Positions 35,852 to 44,070 of a DNA stretch of 64,000 nt are shown in pieces (within the stretch, counting starts at the first letter, position 1; each line of letters starts with the position of its first letter). The translations under genes and the position numbers were made by a program. The stretch is taken from positions 1 through 64,000 of the forward strand of contig CAIWVW010000132.1 of NCBI GenBank assembly GCA_903916255.1, read 5' to 3'. The notes under the pieces were generated by a model. The model searched no databases. It was given only the letters and a program-made list of their open reading frames with translations, and was not told where the DNA came from. The DNA comes from an uncultured Bacteroidota bacterium (GTDB lineage: Bacteria > Bacteroidota > Bacteroidia > JABEUT01).

Positions 35852-35859
35852 CAAAGTTA
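35852..35859 (-). promoter_or_regulatory. -7 promoter element TAACTTTG
   Basis: Exact TAnnTTTG on the minus strand, 15 bases before the acyl-CoA dehydrogenase ATG. Confidence 0.55.
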
Positions 35860-35882
35860 ATATTTAGGTAGTATGGAAATTC

Positions 35883-35890
35883 TATCTTTG
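35883..35890 (+). promoter_or_regulatory. -7 promoter element TATCTTTG
   Basis: Exact TAnnTTTG, 22 bases before the ATG at 35913. It is divergent from the acyl-CoA dehydrogenase promoter, so the two start regions lie within about 40 bases. Confidence 0.55.
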
Positions 35891-35912
35891 GGGTCTTTAA
35901 TAACTATTACGC

Positions 35913-36965
35913 ATGAAAACCAAACTATTAACAGGATTTTTTCTTTTATCAGGCTTATATACCAATGCCCAACTAGTGTTGGATGGCGCAGATAAGCGAA
36001 GCTCCAAACGTTATCAAATTGTAAACCGCATCCATATGCCAGGTGAAATGGGATGGGATTACTGCGCTGTAGATGAAGAAAATAATACCTTATATGTTTC
36101 GCACGGCACGCGAGTGGAGGTAATCGATTTGAAAGAAGGGAAACTGGTGGATAGTATTCTTCATACCAATGGAGTTCATGGAATAGCTATTGCCAATGAT
36201 TTGAACAAAGGCTTTATAAGCAATGGTAAGGATTCTTCGGTTACCGTTTTCAATTTAAAAACCCACGCCACCCTTGCAAAAGTGAATGTTACCGGGCAAA
36301 AACCGGATGCAATTACCTATGATAAAGTTACGCACCGGGTTTTCACTTTTAATGGAAAAACAAATAATGCAACTGTGCTAAATGCAAAGACAAATGCTGT
36401 TGAAGGAACGATTGCATTAGACGGAAAACCGGAATTTGCGGTGGCTGATGGTACCGGAAAAATATATGTGAACATAGAGGATAAATCCAATACTGCCGAA
36501 ATAGATTGCAAGACCATGAAAGTATTACGTGAATGGTCTATTAAGCCAGGGGAAAGCCCAAGCGGGTTGGCAATGGATACCAAAAACCACAGGCTTTTTT
36601 CGGTTTGCGATAATCATTTGATGGTAATATCGGATGCTGAAAAGGGAAGTGTTGTAACTACAGTACCAATTGGCGAAGGGCCCGATGCGGCTTCATTCGA
36701 CCCCGGGAAAATGCGTATTTACAGTTCTGATGGAGAAGGCTACTTAACGGTTGTTTCCGATAGCGCGGATACTTACAAAGTGCTGGAAACATTCAAAACA
36801 CAAAGCAAGGCCAGAACCATGACAATTAATACCAAAACACATCACCTCTATTTACCGGTTGGTTTCCCAAAGCCGCTCCCTCCTGTAAGGGCAGGGATGG
36901 AAAAACCAAAACCATCTATTAAAGATGGAACCTTTGTAGTGATGGATATTGAGACGATGGAGTAA
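35913..36965 (+). CDS. YncE-like seven-bladed beta-propeller protein
   Basis: A 350-residue exported protein with a signal peptide (ending YTNAQ). Repeated blades of about 40 residues carry the YVTN/YncE-type pattern: a strand, then V-x-N-x-K-T, a turn, and G-x-x-P-D-A-I (for example VNVTGQKPDAITYD and IKPGESPSGLAMD). Such proteins usually bind other macromolecules in the periplasm or at the surface; no catalytic site is apparent. It is transcribed alone, divergent from the acyl-CoA dehydrogenase. Confidence 0.85.
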   Translation: MKTKLLTGFFLLSGLYTNAQLVLDGADKRSSKRYQIVNRIHMPGEMGWDYCAVDEENNTLYVSHGTRVEVIDLKEGKLVDSILHTNGVHGIAIANDLNKGFISNGKDSSVTVFNLKTHATLAKVNVTGQKPDAITYDKVTHRVFTFNGKTNNATVLNAKTNAVEGTIALDGKPEFAVADGTGKIYVNIEDKSNTAEIDCKTMKVLREWSIKPGESPSGLAMDTKNHRLFSVCDNHLMVISDAEKGSVVTTVPIGEGPDAASFDPGKMRIYSSDGEGYLTVVSDSADTYKVLETFKTQSKARTMTINTKTHHLYLPVGFPKPLPPVRAGMEKPKPSIKDGTFVVMDIETME

Positions 36966-37056
36966 TACCTAACTTAAGAATTACATAAATAATTGCTTCC
37001 GTATTGTTGGGATGCCTAATCCGTCGGTTGGCGGATAGCATAACTAAAGGCTCCGG

Positions 37057-37082
37057 TTAATTGCCAGTCCGGCTCGGACTAA
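37057..37082. repeat. 26-bp dispersed repeat (family F4) forming the end of the WG-repeat gene
   Basis: Identical, in inverse orientation, to 47266-47291. The core is the imperfect palindrome AGTCCG-AGC-CGGACT. It supplies the stop codon and last codons of the WG-repeat gene. A diverged copy lies inside mtaB at about 9247-9270. Confidence 0.9.
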
Positions 37083-39204
37083 ACCCATCCTCCTGCCAAA
37101 AATATTGACGGGTTTTCAAATTGTAGTAAGCTATTTTATCGTTGATAGTTACTTTCAGAAGATTGTTATGCATCGATTTTACATCGGTCCAAATACAATC
37201 GACAATAAATTTACCGGTATTGTCTACCACACCATACTTTCCTCCAATGGTAACTAATGCAAGGCCATCTTTAAAATTATTAGCCTGGTTGAATTGCGGT
37301 GAGATTACAATTTCACCCTTTAAATTAACAAAGCCGAATAAGCCATTTACTTTTATTTTAGCAAGGCTGTCGGAGAATGGATAAGCCACTTCATACTTGC
37401 AAGGAATGACAAGCTTTCCTTTTTCATTGATATACCCCCACTTTTTATTTTCCATAATGGGAGCTAATCCTTGCGAGAAATAAATGGCATCATCATATTT
37501 GCATGGAATGACAAGCTTTCCGGCGGTATCAACAAATCCCCGTTTTTTACGTTGTTGCACTTTTGCATACCTATTATGAAAACTGCCTTCGCTTAACATA
37601 TCGGGTGTAAAATCATATTTTAAGGGGACTGTCATTTCTCCTTTCCGGTTGCAATAACCATATTTGAGGCCTTGCACAAGCATGGCATATCCTTCGGAAA
37701 AATCGCCTACATTATCATAACTAAACGGAGCAACGATATTTCCCATCATATCTATCAATCCAAACTTTCCATTGGCTTTTACTTTGGCCAAACTGTCATT
37801 AAATCTGTCGGCCCATTCATAATTACACTGAATTGCAAAATCGCCGTTATGATTAATGAACCCATATTTATTATTAGCATTTTCGACACTCGCCAATCCT
37901 TCGGAAAAATCCAGCGCATCTAAAAATTTGGCAGGAATAACTTCGTCACCCAACAGGTTTATATAACCGAACTGGTTATTCTTTTCGACCTCGGAATATC
38001 CTTCCGAAAACTCCAGTATTTCCTGGTATTCGAAAGGCACCATAATACGGCCTATGCTTGAAATTACGCCGTATAAGCCACCCTTTTTTACAATGGAAAG
38101 TGTTTTATAAAAATGGTCAGCTTCCTCATAAACACATGGAATTACCATCTCCCCACGCTTATTTATAAATCCAATTTTATCATTCATCGCTACTGCTGCA
38201 AGCCCATCGAAAAAACCTGAATCGGCCCATTCATACAAATATGGAATCCGCAATTTTCCGGCGCTATCCATATAGCCCCATTTGTCGCCATGTTTAACAG
38301 GATAGAAAACTGTACGGGCAAGTATCAAATCACTGTCAGCGTTTTGCAAATAAGGATAATCGGGATACGTATTTTGAAAACGCTGATAAGTTTCCGGCTT
38401 GCCATCCATCGTATACATCGCATAAATTTTTCGCCAGGCATCCGCAGTGTTTCTGTTATGCGGATATTGCTTTACAAAGGCGTGGTATTCCTCTATTTTT
38501 TGGTTTGCAGTCGATAACCTGAAAACAGAATCTTCAGATGCACCTTCAAATGGGCTTTGAGGATATTGTGCAATAAAATCGGCATAGGCCCGTGCTGTAT
38601 GTGCAGCCGTGAGTGTTTTGTAGAGTGTTATTTCATAACGCTTTTTAGCTTCATCGAATTCCAGCGATTGGGGATAAGTCCCCATAAAATTTTTGTATGC
38701 CTGGTAAGTATTTTCCTTACCCGCTAGTTGAAAAGCAAGCAAATCGCGCAAATCGACAGCCTGTTTTATTTTAGAAGAAGTAGAATAATAATCGATATAA
38801 TGATTATACCCATCTATGGTATTGCGAACAGTAGAAACTATATATGCTTTGTATTCTATACTATCTTGCAAAAGCACTATGGCAGCCGAATCTATACCAT
38901 ATTGTTTCCATTCCAGTTTTTGTTTTACGGTAGAATTCGGAAATAATTTTTTAGATTTTAGTATGTAGGTATATGCAGTATCTAAATTATAAAAATGGTT
39001 ATCGCTGTGTGAGGTAAGTAAGCTTAGCCCGTAGGTGGCAGGAACGAAATCGCTTTTGCTTGAAAGTCCTTTAATAAACAGTTGCCTTGCTTTAAAATAA
39101 TCGTAAATAGAAAAAGCTTTATAGGCATTCTTCATCCCTCCTGCTTCCGCAAGGAAGGGAAAAATAATTGAGAGCAGGATGAACAGTTTTGCGGCTTTTT
39201 TCAT
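37057..39204 (-). CDS. WG-repeat protein with N-terminal tetratricopeptide-like region
   Basis: A 715-residue exported protein (signal peptide ending LAEAG). Residues about 25-300 are helical with repeats resembling tetratricopeptides (Y-x-x-F-x-x-x-Y-P-x-S/N). From about 305 onward come some ten WG-type repeats of roughly 35 residues: K-x-G-x-x-D/N-x-x-G-x-x-V/I-I-P-x-x-Y. These repeats are common in Bacteroidota and probably bind partners or glycans; function is unknown. The last eight codons and stop (F-S-P-S-R-T-G-N) are encoded by a 26-bp dispersed repeat. The promoter TAACTTTG is four bases before the ATG. Confidence 0.85.
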   Translation of the reverse strand: MKKAAKLFILLSIIFPFLAEAGGMKNAYKAFSIYDYFKARQLFIKGLSSKSDFVPATYGLSLLTSHSDNHFYNLDTAYTYILKSKKLFPNSTVKQKLEWKQYGIDSAAIVLLQDSIEYKAYIVSTVRNTIDGYNHYIDYYSTSSKIKQAVDLRDLLAFQLAGKENTYQAYKNFMGTYPQSLEFDEAKKRYEITLYKTLTAAHTARAYADFIAQYPQSPFEGASEDSVFRLSTANQKIEEYHAFVKQYPHNRNTADAWRKIYAMYTMDGKPETYQRFQNTYPDYPYLQNADSDLILARTVFYPVKHGDKWGYMDSAGKLRIPYLYEWADSGFFDGLAAVAMNDKIGFINKRGEMVIPCVYEEADHFYKTLSIVKKGGLYGVISSIGRIMVPFEYQEILEFSEGYSEVEKNNQFGYINLLGDEVIPAKFLDALDFSEGLASVENANNKYGFINHNGDFAIQCNYEWADRFNDSLAKVKANGKFGLIDMMGNIVAPFSYDNVGDFSEGYAMLVQGLKYGYCNRKGEMTVPLKYDFTPDMLSEGSFHNRYAKVQQRKKRGFVDTAGKLVIPCKYDDAIYFSQGLAPIMENKKWGYINEKGKLVIPCKYEVAYPFSDSLAKIKVNGLFGFVNLKGEIVISPQFNQANNFKDGLALVTIGGKYGVVDNTGKFIVDCIWTDVKSMHNNLLKVTINDKIAYYNLKTRQYFWQEDGFSPSRTGN

Positions 39205-39208
39205 GGGG

Positions 39209-39216
39209 CAAAGTTA
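39209..39216 (-). promoter_or_regulatory. -7 promoter element TAACTTTG, predicted leaderless
   Basis: Exact TAnnTTTG on the minus strand, then CCCC and the ATG of the WG-repeat gene: four-base spacer. Confidence 0.55.
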
Positions 39217-39272
39217 ATTATACCTTGCTTAATCGAAGGTTGAAATAATAAATACCTTGAAATCAACAAAAA

Positions 39273-39406
39273 GAGATTCCTCACTGCGTTCGGAATGACA
39301 GGTTTGTAGGGTTTTTAAGGGAGTCATGGCGCGGGCTTCGCCCGCGCCACACCTCCCCAATTTATATATATAAAAACGTGTCAATATGAAAGCAGTAAGG
39401 AATCTC
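39273..39406. repeat. Composite nested inverted-repeat element (family F1), second copy
   Basis: Left arm 39273-39299 is GAGATTCCTCACTGCGTTCG... The right arm 39380-39406 is degraded but alignable. The inner hairpin TGGCGCGGGC/GCCCGCGCCA (39327-39336 and 39340-39349) is perfect. The last base of the right arm is shared with the stop codon of the DUF5777 gene. Confidence 0.85.
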
Positions 39407-40350
39407 TAAATATTAAACACCCTCGAAATAGAGAAGCCCAGCTTAAAACCTCCTTTCAGCCAATTGTCGTGGGTGTAAGGTATAAGGTTATTTTCATCAA
39501 GAAATGATGCATTGCTGAAATTAACTTCAAAAACGTGTCCGCCGGTTTCTACTTCATAACCTATGGAAACTGGGTTATGATATGGGTTAGCTGCATTATT
39601 CATGCGGTATTGGGATACGATGTAGTAATAATCGAACACCAAACTGGAATGCTTGTTAAACATTATTCTTCCACCACCTGCAACAAACGGAATGGTATTC
39701 ATATCCGATGCGCCATTATCAGGATTGGTGCTTGCCAATAAATAGTTGCGGTGTTGTGCACCGGCCAGTAATTCCAATGAAACATGGCTGCCAAAACGAC
39801 GGTCCACTATAACCTCTCCGAAATAAGAAAGTTTATCCATCAGGCTGCGTGATGTAGTTGAATCGGCACCGCTATAAAATGTGGAATTTAACTCAGGCGT
39901 TATGCCTGCATCGCCATATAAAGCAAGCGAAATGGGCATAGCAGAAGTTTGGGTGAGCAGCCTGTATTTTGCATTCAAATCGATTAATTCCTGCTGTTTA
40001 CTGCGGGAAATACCAAGCATAAAATTTTTGGTTATTCCGAAATTAAAAGCAAACTGAATATCAGAAGCAACATCGAAACCGGCTAAGGTATGGAAGCCTC
40101 CGTTGCCTTCTCCACCCACATTTCCGAAGCGGTGCAATATGACAAACTGCATTACGGCCGGGTCAATTGTTTTGGTGGTTTCTACATTAATAAGTTTCAC
40201 GTCTTTCCAGGTAGGAAGCGATTTTTGCGGCGCGTTTTTCGTTGTGTCCACCAGTTTCAACAGGTCATCTTGCGATTTGGCAACAAAGGAAATGGCAGTT
40301 AAAGCAAGGGAAAATAAAACTGAAAAAATAGAATAGCGTGTCTTGTTCAT
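39406..40350 (-). CDS. DUF5777 family outer-membrane beta-barrel protein
   Basis: 314 residues with a signal peptide (ending VAKSQ), then alternating amphipathic strands typical of a small outer-membrane barrel. The segments VMQFVILHRFGNVGGEGNGG, FNFGITKNFMLGISRS and VPFAGG-type turns fit the DUF5777 family. No enzymatic motif is seen. It is the last gene of the cluster with YceI (23 bases upstream), a cytochrome-like lipoprotein and two T9SS proteins. Inferred role: outer-membrane partner of these exported redox-like proteins. Confidence 0.78.
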   Translation of the reverse strand: MNKTRYSIFSVLFSLALTAISFVAKSQDDLLKLVDTTKNAPQKSLPTWKDVKLINVETTKTIDPAVMQFVILHRFGNVGGEGNGGFHTLAGFDVASDIQFAFNFGITKNFMLGISRSKQQELIDLNAKYRLLTQTSAMPISLALYGDAGITPELNSTFYSGADSTTSRSLMDKLSYFGEVIVDRRFGSHVSLELLAGAQHRNYLLASTNPDNGASDMNTIPFVAGGGRIMFNKHSSLVFDYYYIVSQYRMNNAANPYHNPVSIGYEVETGGHVFEVNFSNASFLDENNLIPYTHDNWLKGGFKLGFSISRVFNI

Positions 40351-40373
40351 CGTTTATAGATTATCGTTGCTTA

Positions 40374-40934
40374 CTATTTAACTTTGTAAGGTTTCATGGT
40401 GGCATTAAAAGTAATAGCCACATGGTCGGCAAGGTTGCTACCCATAATTACTTTAGGTACCTTAATTTTATAATCGGCCATGGTAACATCGAATTTTGCC
40501 AGCAGAAATATTACACCATTCTGAATGGTGATAAGCCCCGGAATGGTAATGGTTTTCTGCACACCGTGCATATCCATAACGCCAGTAACGGTTACCTTGT
40601 TAGCGCCATCCTTTGTGTAGTCGATTTTTTCGTTCACCTTGCCTTTGAAAATGGTATGCGGATATTTATCGCTCTCCATATAATCTTCGTTAAAGTGCTC
40701 CTGCATCAAATGGCTTTTGAAGATAAATTCCTGATTGGCTATGCTGATTTGTATATCGCCAGTAGCGGTACTCATTACCGGTTTTGAAATACTGTTTACA
40801 GCATCGATATCTTCCATGGATGTAGCCGAAAAGAAACTAACCTTGCATGAATCGGCCATGTAAATTTGCCCAACGCAAGGAGTGAAAAATGAAAAACTAA
40901 AAATGAAAAACAGAAAACTAAAAAGTTTTTTCAT
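40374..40934 (-). CDS. YceI family periplasmic protein
   Basis: 186 residues with a signal peptide (ending CVGQ). YceI proteins are lipocalin-like barrels that bind long isoprenoids such as polyprenyl-benzoquinone precursors. The YceI pattern is present: an early strand with K-V-S-F-F-S, I-Q-I-S-I-A-N-Q-E-F-I-F-K-S, then Y-P-H-T-I-F-K-G-K-V and T-V-T-G-V-M-D-M-H-G-V-Q-K-T-I-T. It sits 15 bases after the cytochrome-like lipoprotein gene. Quinone or isoprenoid binding beside a cytochrome-like protein suggests a respiratory or redox role. Confidence 0.9.
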   Translation of the reverse strand: MKKLFSFLFFIFSFSFFTPCVGQIYMADSCKVSFFSATSMEDIDAVNSISKPVMSTATGDIQISIANQEFIFKSHLMQEHFNEDYMESDKYPHTIFKGKVNEKIDYTKDGANKVTVTGVMDMHGVQKTITIPGLITIQNGVIFLLAKFDVTMADYKIKVPKVIMGSNLADHVAITFNATMKPYKVK

Positions 40935-40949
40935 AACGATGGTTTTAAA

Positions 40950-41342
40950 TTATTGCGGACAACCTGCATCCATCCAGGCTTTAAATTTAGGCAACATACA
41001 GGATGGGTCCCAACCCGATTGAGCGGTGAGGGGCATTCTGGGTAAATTACCAAATAAGGCGCCATAAAGTAGTCCATTCTGATAATTGGAATAAATACCT
41101 GCATACGTTGAATAATCGTATCCGCTTATGGAACCGGAACCATGACACGAACGCATCGTGGCACCGCATTGCACATTTATTATGGCCTGCATAGTATTGC
41201 TGCCCGATGAATAGGTGAGATTGGTAGTATCGCAAGAATTGCTTACCATCACCGGTGCAACGGCCGCCTGCTTATTTTCGCAAGAATTTATTACAACAAT
41301 TGCAGAAAAGAATAGTAGGCCAACAAAAAATTTGGTTTTCAT
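40950..41342 (-). CDS. Cytochrome-like lipoprotein with CX6CH motif
   Basis: 130 residues, lipobox-like VINSC at about 17-21. The body follows the plan of small Bacteroidota haem-binding domains: I-I-N-V-Q-C then S-C-H-G-S-G, a later R-M-P-L-T (a possible axial Met), and the end motif F-K-A-W-M-D-A-G-C-P. In relatives that end reads I-K-A-W-I-D-A-G-A-P. The expected haem motif has two extra residues: Cys59-GATMRS-Cys66-His67. It is either an unusual haem site or a decayed one. Co-directional with YceI and DUF5777 genes. Confidence 0.65.
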   Translation of the reverse strand: MKTKFFVGLLFFSAIVVINSCENKQAAVAPVMVSNSCDTTNLTYSSGSNTMQAIINVQCGATMRSCHGSGSISGYDYSTYAGIYSNYQNGLLYGALFGNLPRMPLTAQSGWDPSCMLPKFKAWMDAGCPQ

Positions 41343-41367
41343 AATGAGTTAATATGCGAATTTAGTC

Positions 41368-42225
41368 CTATTCTACAATAATACGTTGTATGGTAGACTG
41401 ACCATTGGCAATAAGTTGAATAAGATAAATACCCGGATTTGTCGCTGCAGGAAGCATTATGTTTTGAGTATGGTTGCCTTCGTTTACCATGTTGTTGGCT
41501 AAGGTTGAAATCTTTCTGCCATCCATGCTGAACATATTTAATTCTACGTTTGCGGCTTCTTTCAGGCTATAGGAGACATTTACCTGTTGTTTGGCCGGAT
41601 TTGGGAATATTGAAAAGGTAGTCGCTTCATTCGATATGTCGGCAATAGCATCGGTAGCGTTTTCCTGAACGGTAAGTGTTGCAGGGAAAACCCAGGTATT
41701 TGCAGAGGTAGAATTTCCGTTTCCGCAGTTAAAACAACCATAAAAGGTTACACTGCCAGTTCCGAGGGCAGGAGCCTTCCAATTAAATGTCCAAACGAGG
41801 GAATCTGTTCCCTGATAACCATTTTGGGTTTGTTCAATATACTGAAGGCCGGCATATGTTGTTATTTGAGTAGTTGTAGCATTGGTAACTATAAGTGTAC
41901 CTAACTTACCGCCGGCAGGTGTTTGTGGAGATATTTCAAACCCGAAAGAGGTAAATCCGGTGTAAACTGCTTTAGCTGTAAGCGTATAGGTTGAATCAGC
42001 TTTATACCCTGTGGGCGGAATATTTGAGGTTATCCAAGGCTTTGCACTTTGAAGCGCATGGGTGCTATGGCAACCGCCTATGGCGCAGGAAGCCCCATCG
42101 AATGGGGAATTTGTGGCTCCGGCAGGCGGACCATAATAATAGGCTTTACTATTGTGAATGCCTGTAAAATAAAGTAGTCCGCCGACAATTAGTGTCATGG
42201 AAACAAGGGCTATTTTTTTCTTCAT
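41368..42225 (-). CDS. Choice-of-anchor V (Reeler-like) protein with T9SS sorting domain, copy A
   Basis: 285 residues. The signal peptide is followed by G-A-T-N-S-P-F-D-G-A-S-C then a CX4CH motif, Cys47-AIGG-Cys52-His53, and a beta-sandwich domain with Cys-F-N-Cys near 170. This matches the choice-of-anchor V/Reeler-like family. The C-terminal 80 residues are a T9SS type A sorting domain (FSIFPNPAKQQVNVSYSL... GIYLIQLIANGQ), so the protein is exported across the outer membrane and attached or released. CX4CH can bind haem in some multihaem cytochromes; here that is inference. A paralogue lies directly upstream. Confidence 0.85.
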   Translation of the reverse strand: MKKKIALVSMTLIVGGLLYFTGIHNSKAYYYGPPAGATNSPFDGASCAIGGCHSTHALQSAKPWITSNIPPTGYKADSTYTLTAKAVYTGFTSFGFEISPQTPAGGKLGTLIVTNATTTQITTYAGLQYIEQTQNGYQGTDSLVWTFNWKAPALGTGSVTFYGCFNCGNGNSTSANTWVFPATLTVQENATDAIADISNEATTFSIFPNPAKQQVNVSYSLKEAANVELNMFSMDGRKISTLANNMVNEGNHTQNIMLPAATNPGIYLIQLIANGQSTIQRIIVE

Positions 42226-42253
42226 CTCTTAGGGGAGTTTTTTTGTTAGGCGG

Positions 42254-42261
42254 CAAAACTA
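42254..42261 (-). promoter_or_regulatory. -7 promoter element TAGTTTTG of copy A
   Basis: Exact TAnnTTTG on the minus strand, followed by CCGCC, 28 bases before the ATG. The paralogue has the same element followed by CGCC at 27 bases, so the promoter was duplicated with the gene. Confidence 0.55.
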
Positions 42262-42437
42262 TTTTAATGCATTTATAAAGATGCTGATATTCGTCATTTT
42301 TGAGTTTTTCCTTTTTTTAGGCATTTCTTATTCAGACCCTCATTTTGTGGTTTCATTTCTCTTAGATGAATAAAAAAATAAAAAGGTTGTGTGTAAGGAA
42401 AAAATAGTTGACACTATTTACAATTTTCCGGAAAAAT

Positions 42438-43292
42438 CTATTCCTTTATCACACGCTGAACAGAACTTTCGCCGTCAGCAATAACCTGAATAAAATACAT
42501 TCCCGGATTAATGGATGCAGGCAGTTTTATGGTTTGCGTATTATTTCCTTCGCAAGCAATATTATTGCAAAGATTTGCTATTTCCCGGCCATCGCATGAA
42601 TACAGATTTACCTCTATATTGCCTGATTGCTTCAGGTTATAAGAAATAGCAATTTGCTCTTTTGCCGGATTTGGAAATATTGTGAAGGCGGTGCTTTGGT
42701 TCTTTACATTTTTTATTCCTGCAGGATATTGCTGATAAACGGTGAGTGTTGCAGGATAAATAATGCCCGATGAAGCGCTTGTTCCGCTGCCGCAATTAAA
42801 GCAACCATAAAAAGTTACCGAATCCGTTTGCCCCGAAGGTGCTTTCCATTGGAAAACCCAAACTAAAGAATCATGCCCTTGGTATCCGTTAATGGTTTGT
42901 TCAATGTATTGCAAAGAACCGCTGGTAGTAATCGAGGTGGTGGTTGGATTAGTTGCAATCAATGTTCCCATAGGCGCACCGGAAACCGTTTGTGGAGATA
43001 TTTCAAATCCGAAGGAAGTGTGGCCTTCATAAACCGCTTTGGCAATTATTGTGTAAACAGAATCGGGCAAATACCCTGTACCCGGCACCCAGGAAGTAAT
43101 CCATGGTTTTTTTGCTTGTAAATTGTACGTGCTGTGGCAACCACTGGCGGCACACGATTTACCATCGAAAGGGGAATTGGTATATCCGGCAGGAGCGCCA
43201 TAATCATGGGCTTTGCCGGTGTGCATACCTGTAAAATAAAGTGAAGCGGAAACAATAACAAACATTAAAATAAGTGCTGCTTTCTTTTTCAT
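42438..43292 (-). CDS. Choice-of-anchor V (Reeler-like) protein with T9SS sorting domain, copy B
   Basis: 284 residues, paralogous over the full length to the gene at 41368-42225. The same features are present at the same positions: Cys47-AASG-Cys52-His53, a Cys-F-N-Cys pair, and a T9SS sorting domain starting FTIFPNPAKEQIAISY. The ATG at 43292 is chosen over an upstream start (43322) because it lines up with copy A and its signal peptide. A tandem duplication followed by divergence is the simplest reading. Its own promoter is at 43320-43327. Confidence 0.85.
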   Translation of the reverse strand: MKKKAALILMFVIVSASLYFTGMHTGKAHDYGAPAGYTNSPFDGKSCAASGCHSTYNLQAKKPWITSWVPGTGYLPDSVYTIIAKAVYEGHTSFGFEISPQTVSGAPMGTLIATNPTTTSITTSGSLQYIEQTINGYQGHDSLVWVFQWKAPSGQTDSVTFYGCFNCGSGTSASSGIIYPATLTVYQQYPAGIKNVKNQSTAFTIFPNPAKEQIAISYNLKQSGNIEVNLYSCDGREIANLCNNIACEGNNTQTIKLPASINPGMYFIQVIADGESSVQRVIKE

Positions 43293-43319
43293 AAAATGGA
43301 ATACTGTTTTTTTAAGGCG

Positions 43320-43327
43320 CAAAACTA
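43320..43327 (-). promoter_or_regulatory. -7 promoter element TAGTTTTG of copy B
   Basis: Exact TAnnTTTG on the minus strand, 27 bases before the ATG at 43292. Confidence 0.55.
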
Positions 43328-43438
43328 TCTTTCATTTTCAGCCAAACAGGCAATTAAAGCCTATTAAGGCTAAACTTAACAGAAACATAATATTAGCCTT
43401 CTACTTCCAGTGAAAATAAAAGCCCCTCCCCTACTACT

Positions 43439-43480
43439 TTCCATCCAAAATATAAATTATATTTGTGGGGTGAAGGGGTT
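43439..43480 (+). repeat. Duplicated promoter/start cassette, copy 1
   Basis: Aligns without gaps to 44638-44679 at 37 of 42 positions. It contains CCATCCAAAA, the -7 element TATATTTG (43458-43465) and the start codon (GTG at 43470). The -7 element is four bases before the start codon. Confidence 0.85.
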
Positions 43481-43904
43481 ATTGATTTTGATGGCGGCGG
43501 GTTTGTTTGTCGCTTGCAATAATGAGCAGGACAATATAAATAATTCCGAGCCATCAGTTATTGATACTACTGCTACCATCTATAAAAGAACCCCGTCAGA
43601 AAATGGCTATATGATATATAGAGCAAACTGCGCCTCATGTCATAGCATGGGAAGTAAAAAAATAGTAGGACCAGGCTTGCAAGGAATTACAAATAGAGTT
43701 CCCCAGCCTTATGATTCATGGTTGAAAAAATACATCAGGAATAATACCGCAATGCTTAAATCAGGAGATCGTTATGCAAAAAAAATATTCGTTGCTTATG
43801 ATAGTATTGTAATGCCCAAATATGATAGTGTACTTAATGACTTACAAATTACTGATCTGATCGCATTTCTCGCGAATCCACCTAAGAGACCCATTCAATA
43901 TTGA
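43470..43904 (+). CDS. Class I cytochrome c lipoprotein
   Basis: 144 residues with a lipobox (GLFVAC) and a standard haem motif CASCH in M-I-Y-R-A-N-C-A-S-C-H, followed by G-P-G-L-Q-G-I and a methionine in the segment V-M-P-K-Y as probable axial ligand. Such proteins carry electrons in the periplasm to terminal oxidases or other acceptors. The GTG at 43470 is chosen because it aligns exactly with the ATG of the duplicated cassette at 44669; the longer GTG start at 43410 lies upstream of the promoter. It is divergent from the choice-of-anchor V cluster. Confidence 0.88.
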   Translation: MKGLLILMAAGLFVACNNEQDNINNSEPSVIDTTATIYKRTPSENGYMIYRANCASCHSMGSKKIVGPGLQGITNRVPQPYDSWLKKYIRNNTAMLKSGDRYAKKIFVAYDSIVMPKYDSVLNDLQITDLIAFLANPPKRPIQY

Positions 43905-43958
43905 TATATTAAACTAAGCCGTTTTATGCCGTTATTTTTGAGTCTAGTGAGATTGTCC

Positions 43959-44046
43959 CCCTGAACTTGTTTCAGGGTCGCAAACTATCAGAAATATTCT
44001 ATGCCGAATTATTGGGATGCTGAAACTATCCCGATAGCTATCGGGA
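43959..44046. repeat. Cluster of palindromes after the cytochrome gene
   Basis: CCCTGAA/TTCAGGG hairpin at 43959-43977 and the perfect 18-bp palindrome TCCCGATAGCTATCGGGA at 44029-44046. Between them are fragments resembling the family F2 outer arm (ATGCCGAA). It looks like a decayed composite element and may also end transcription. Confidence 0.7.
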
Positions 44047-44070
44047 CCGCATGACTGAACGCATTTCCGT

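Noticed and set aside
40338-40787. 149-residue plus-strand ORF
   Set aside because: Antisense to YceI, which has a complete signal peptide and family pattern.
43410-43469. Upstream GTG start of the cytochrome c lipoprotein
   Set aside because: It would place the promoter element inside the coding region and put a non-signal sequence before the lipobox signal peptide. The duplicated cassette marks 43470 as the start.
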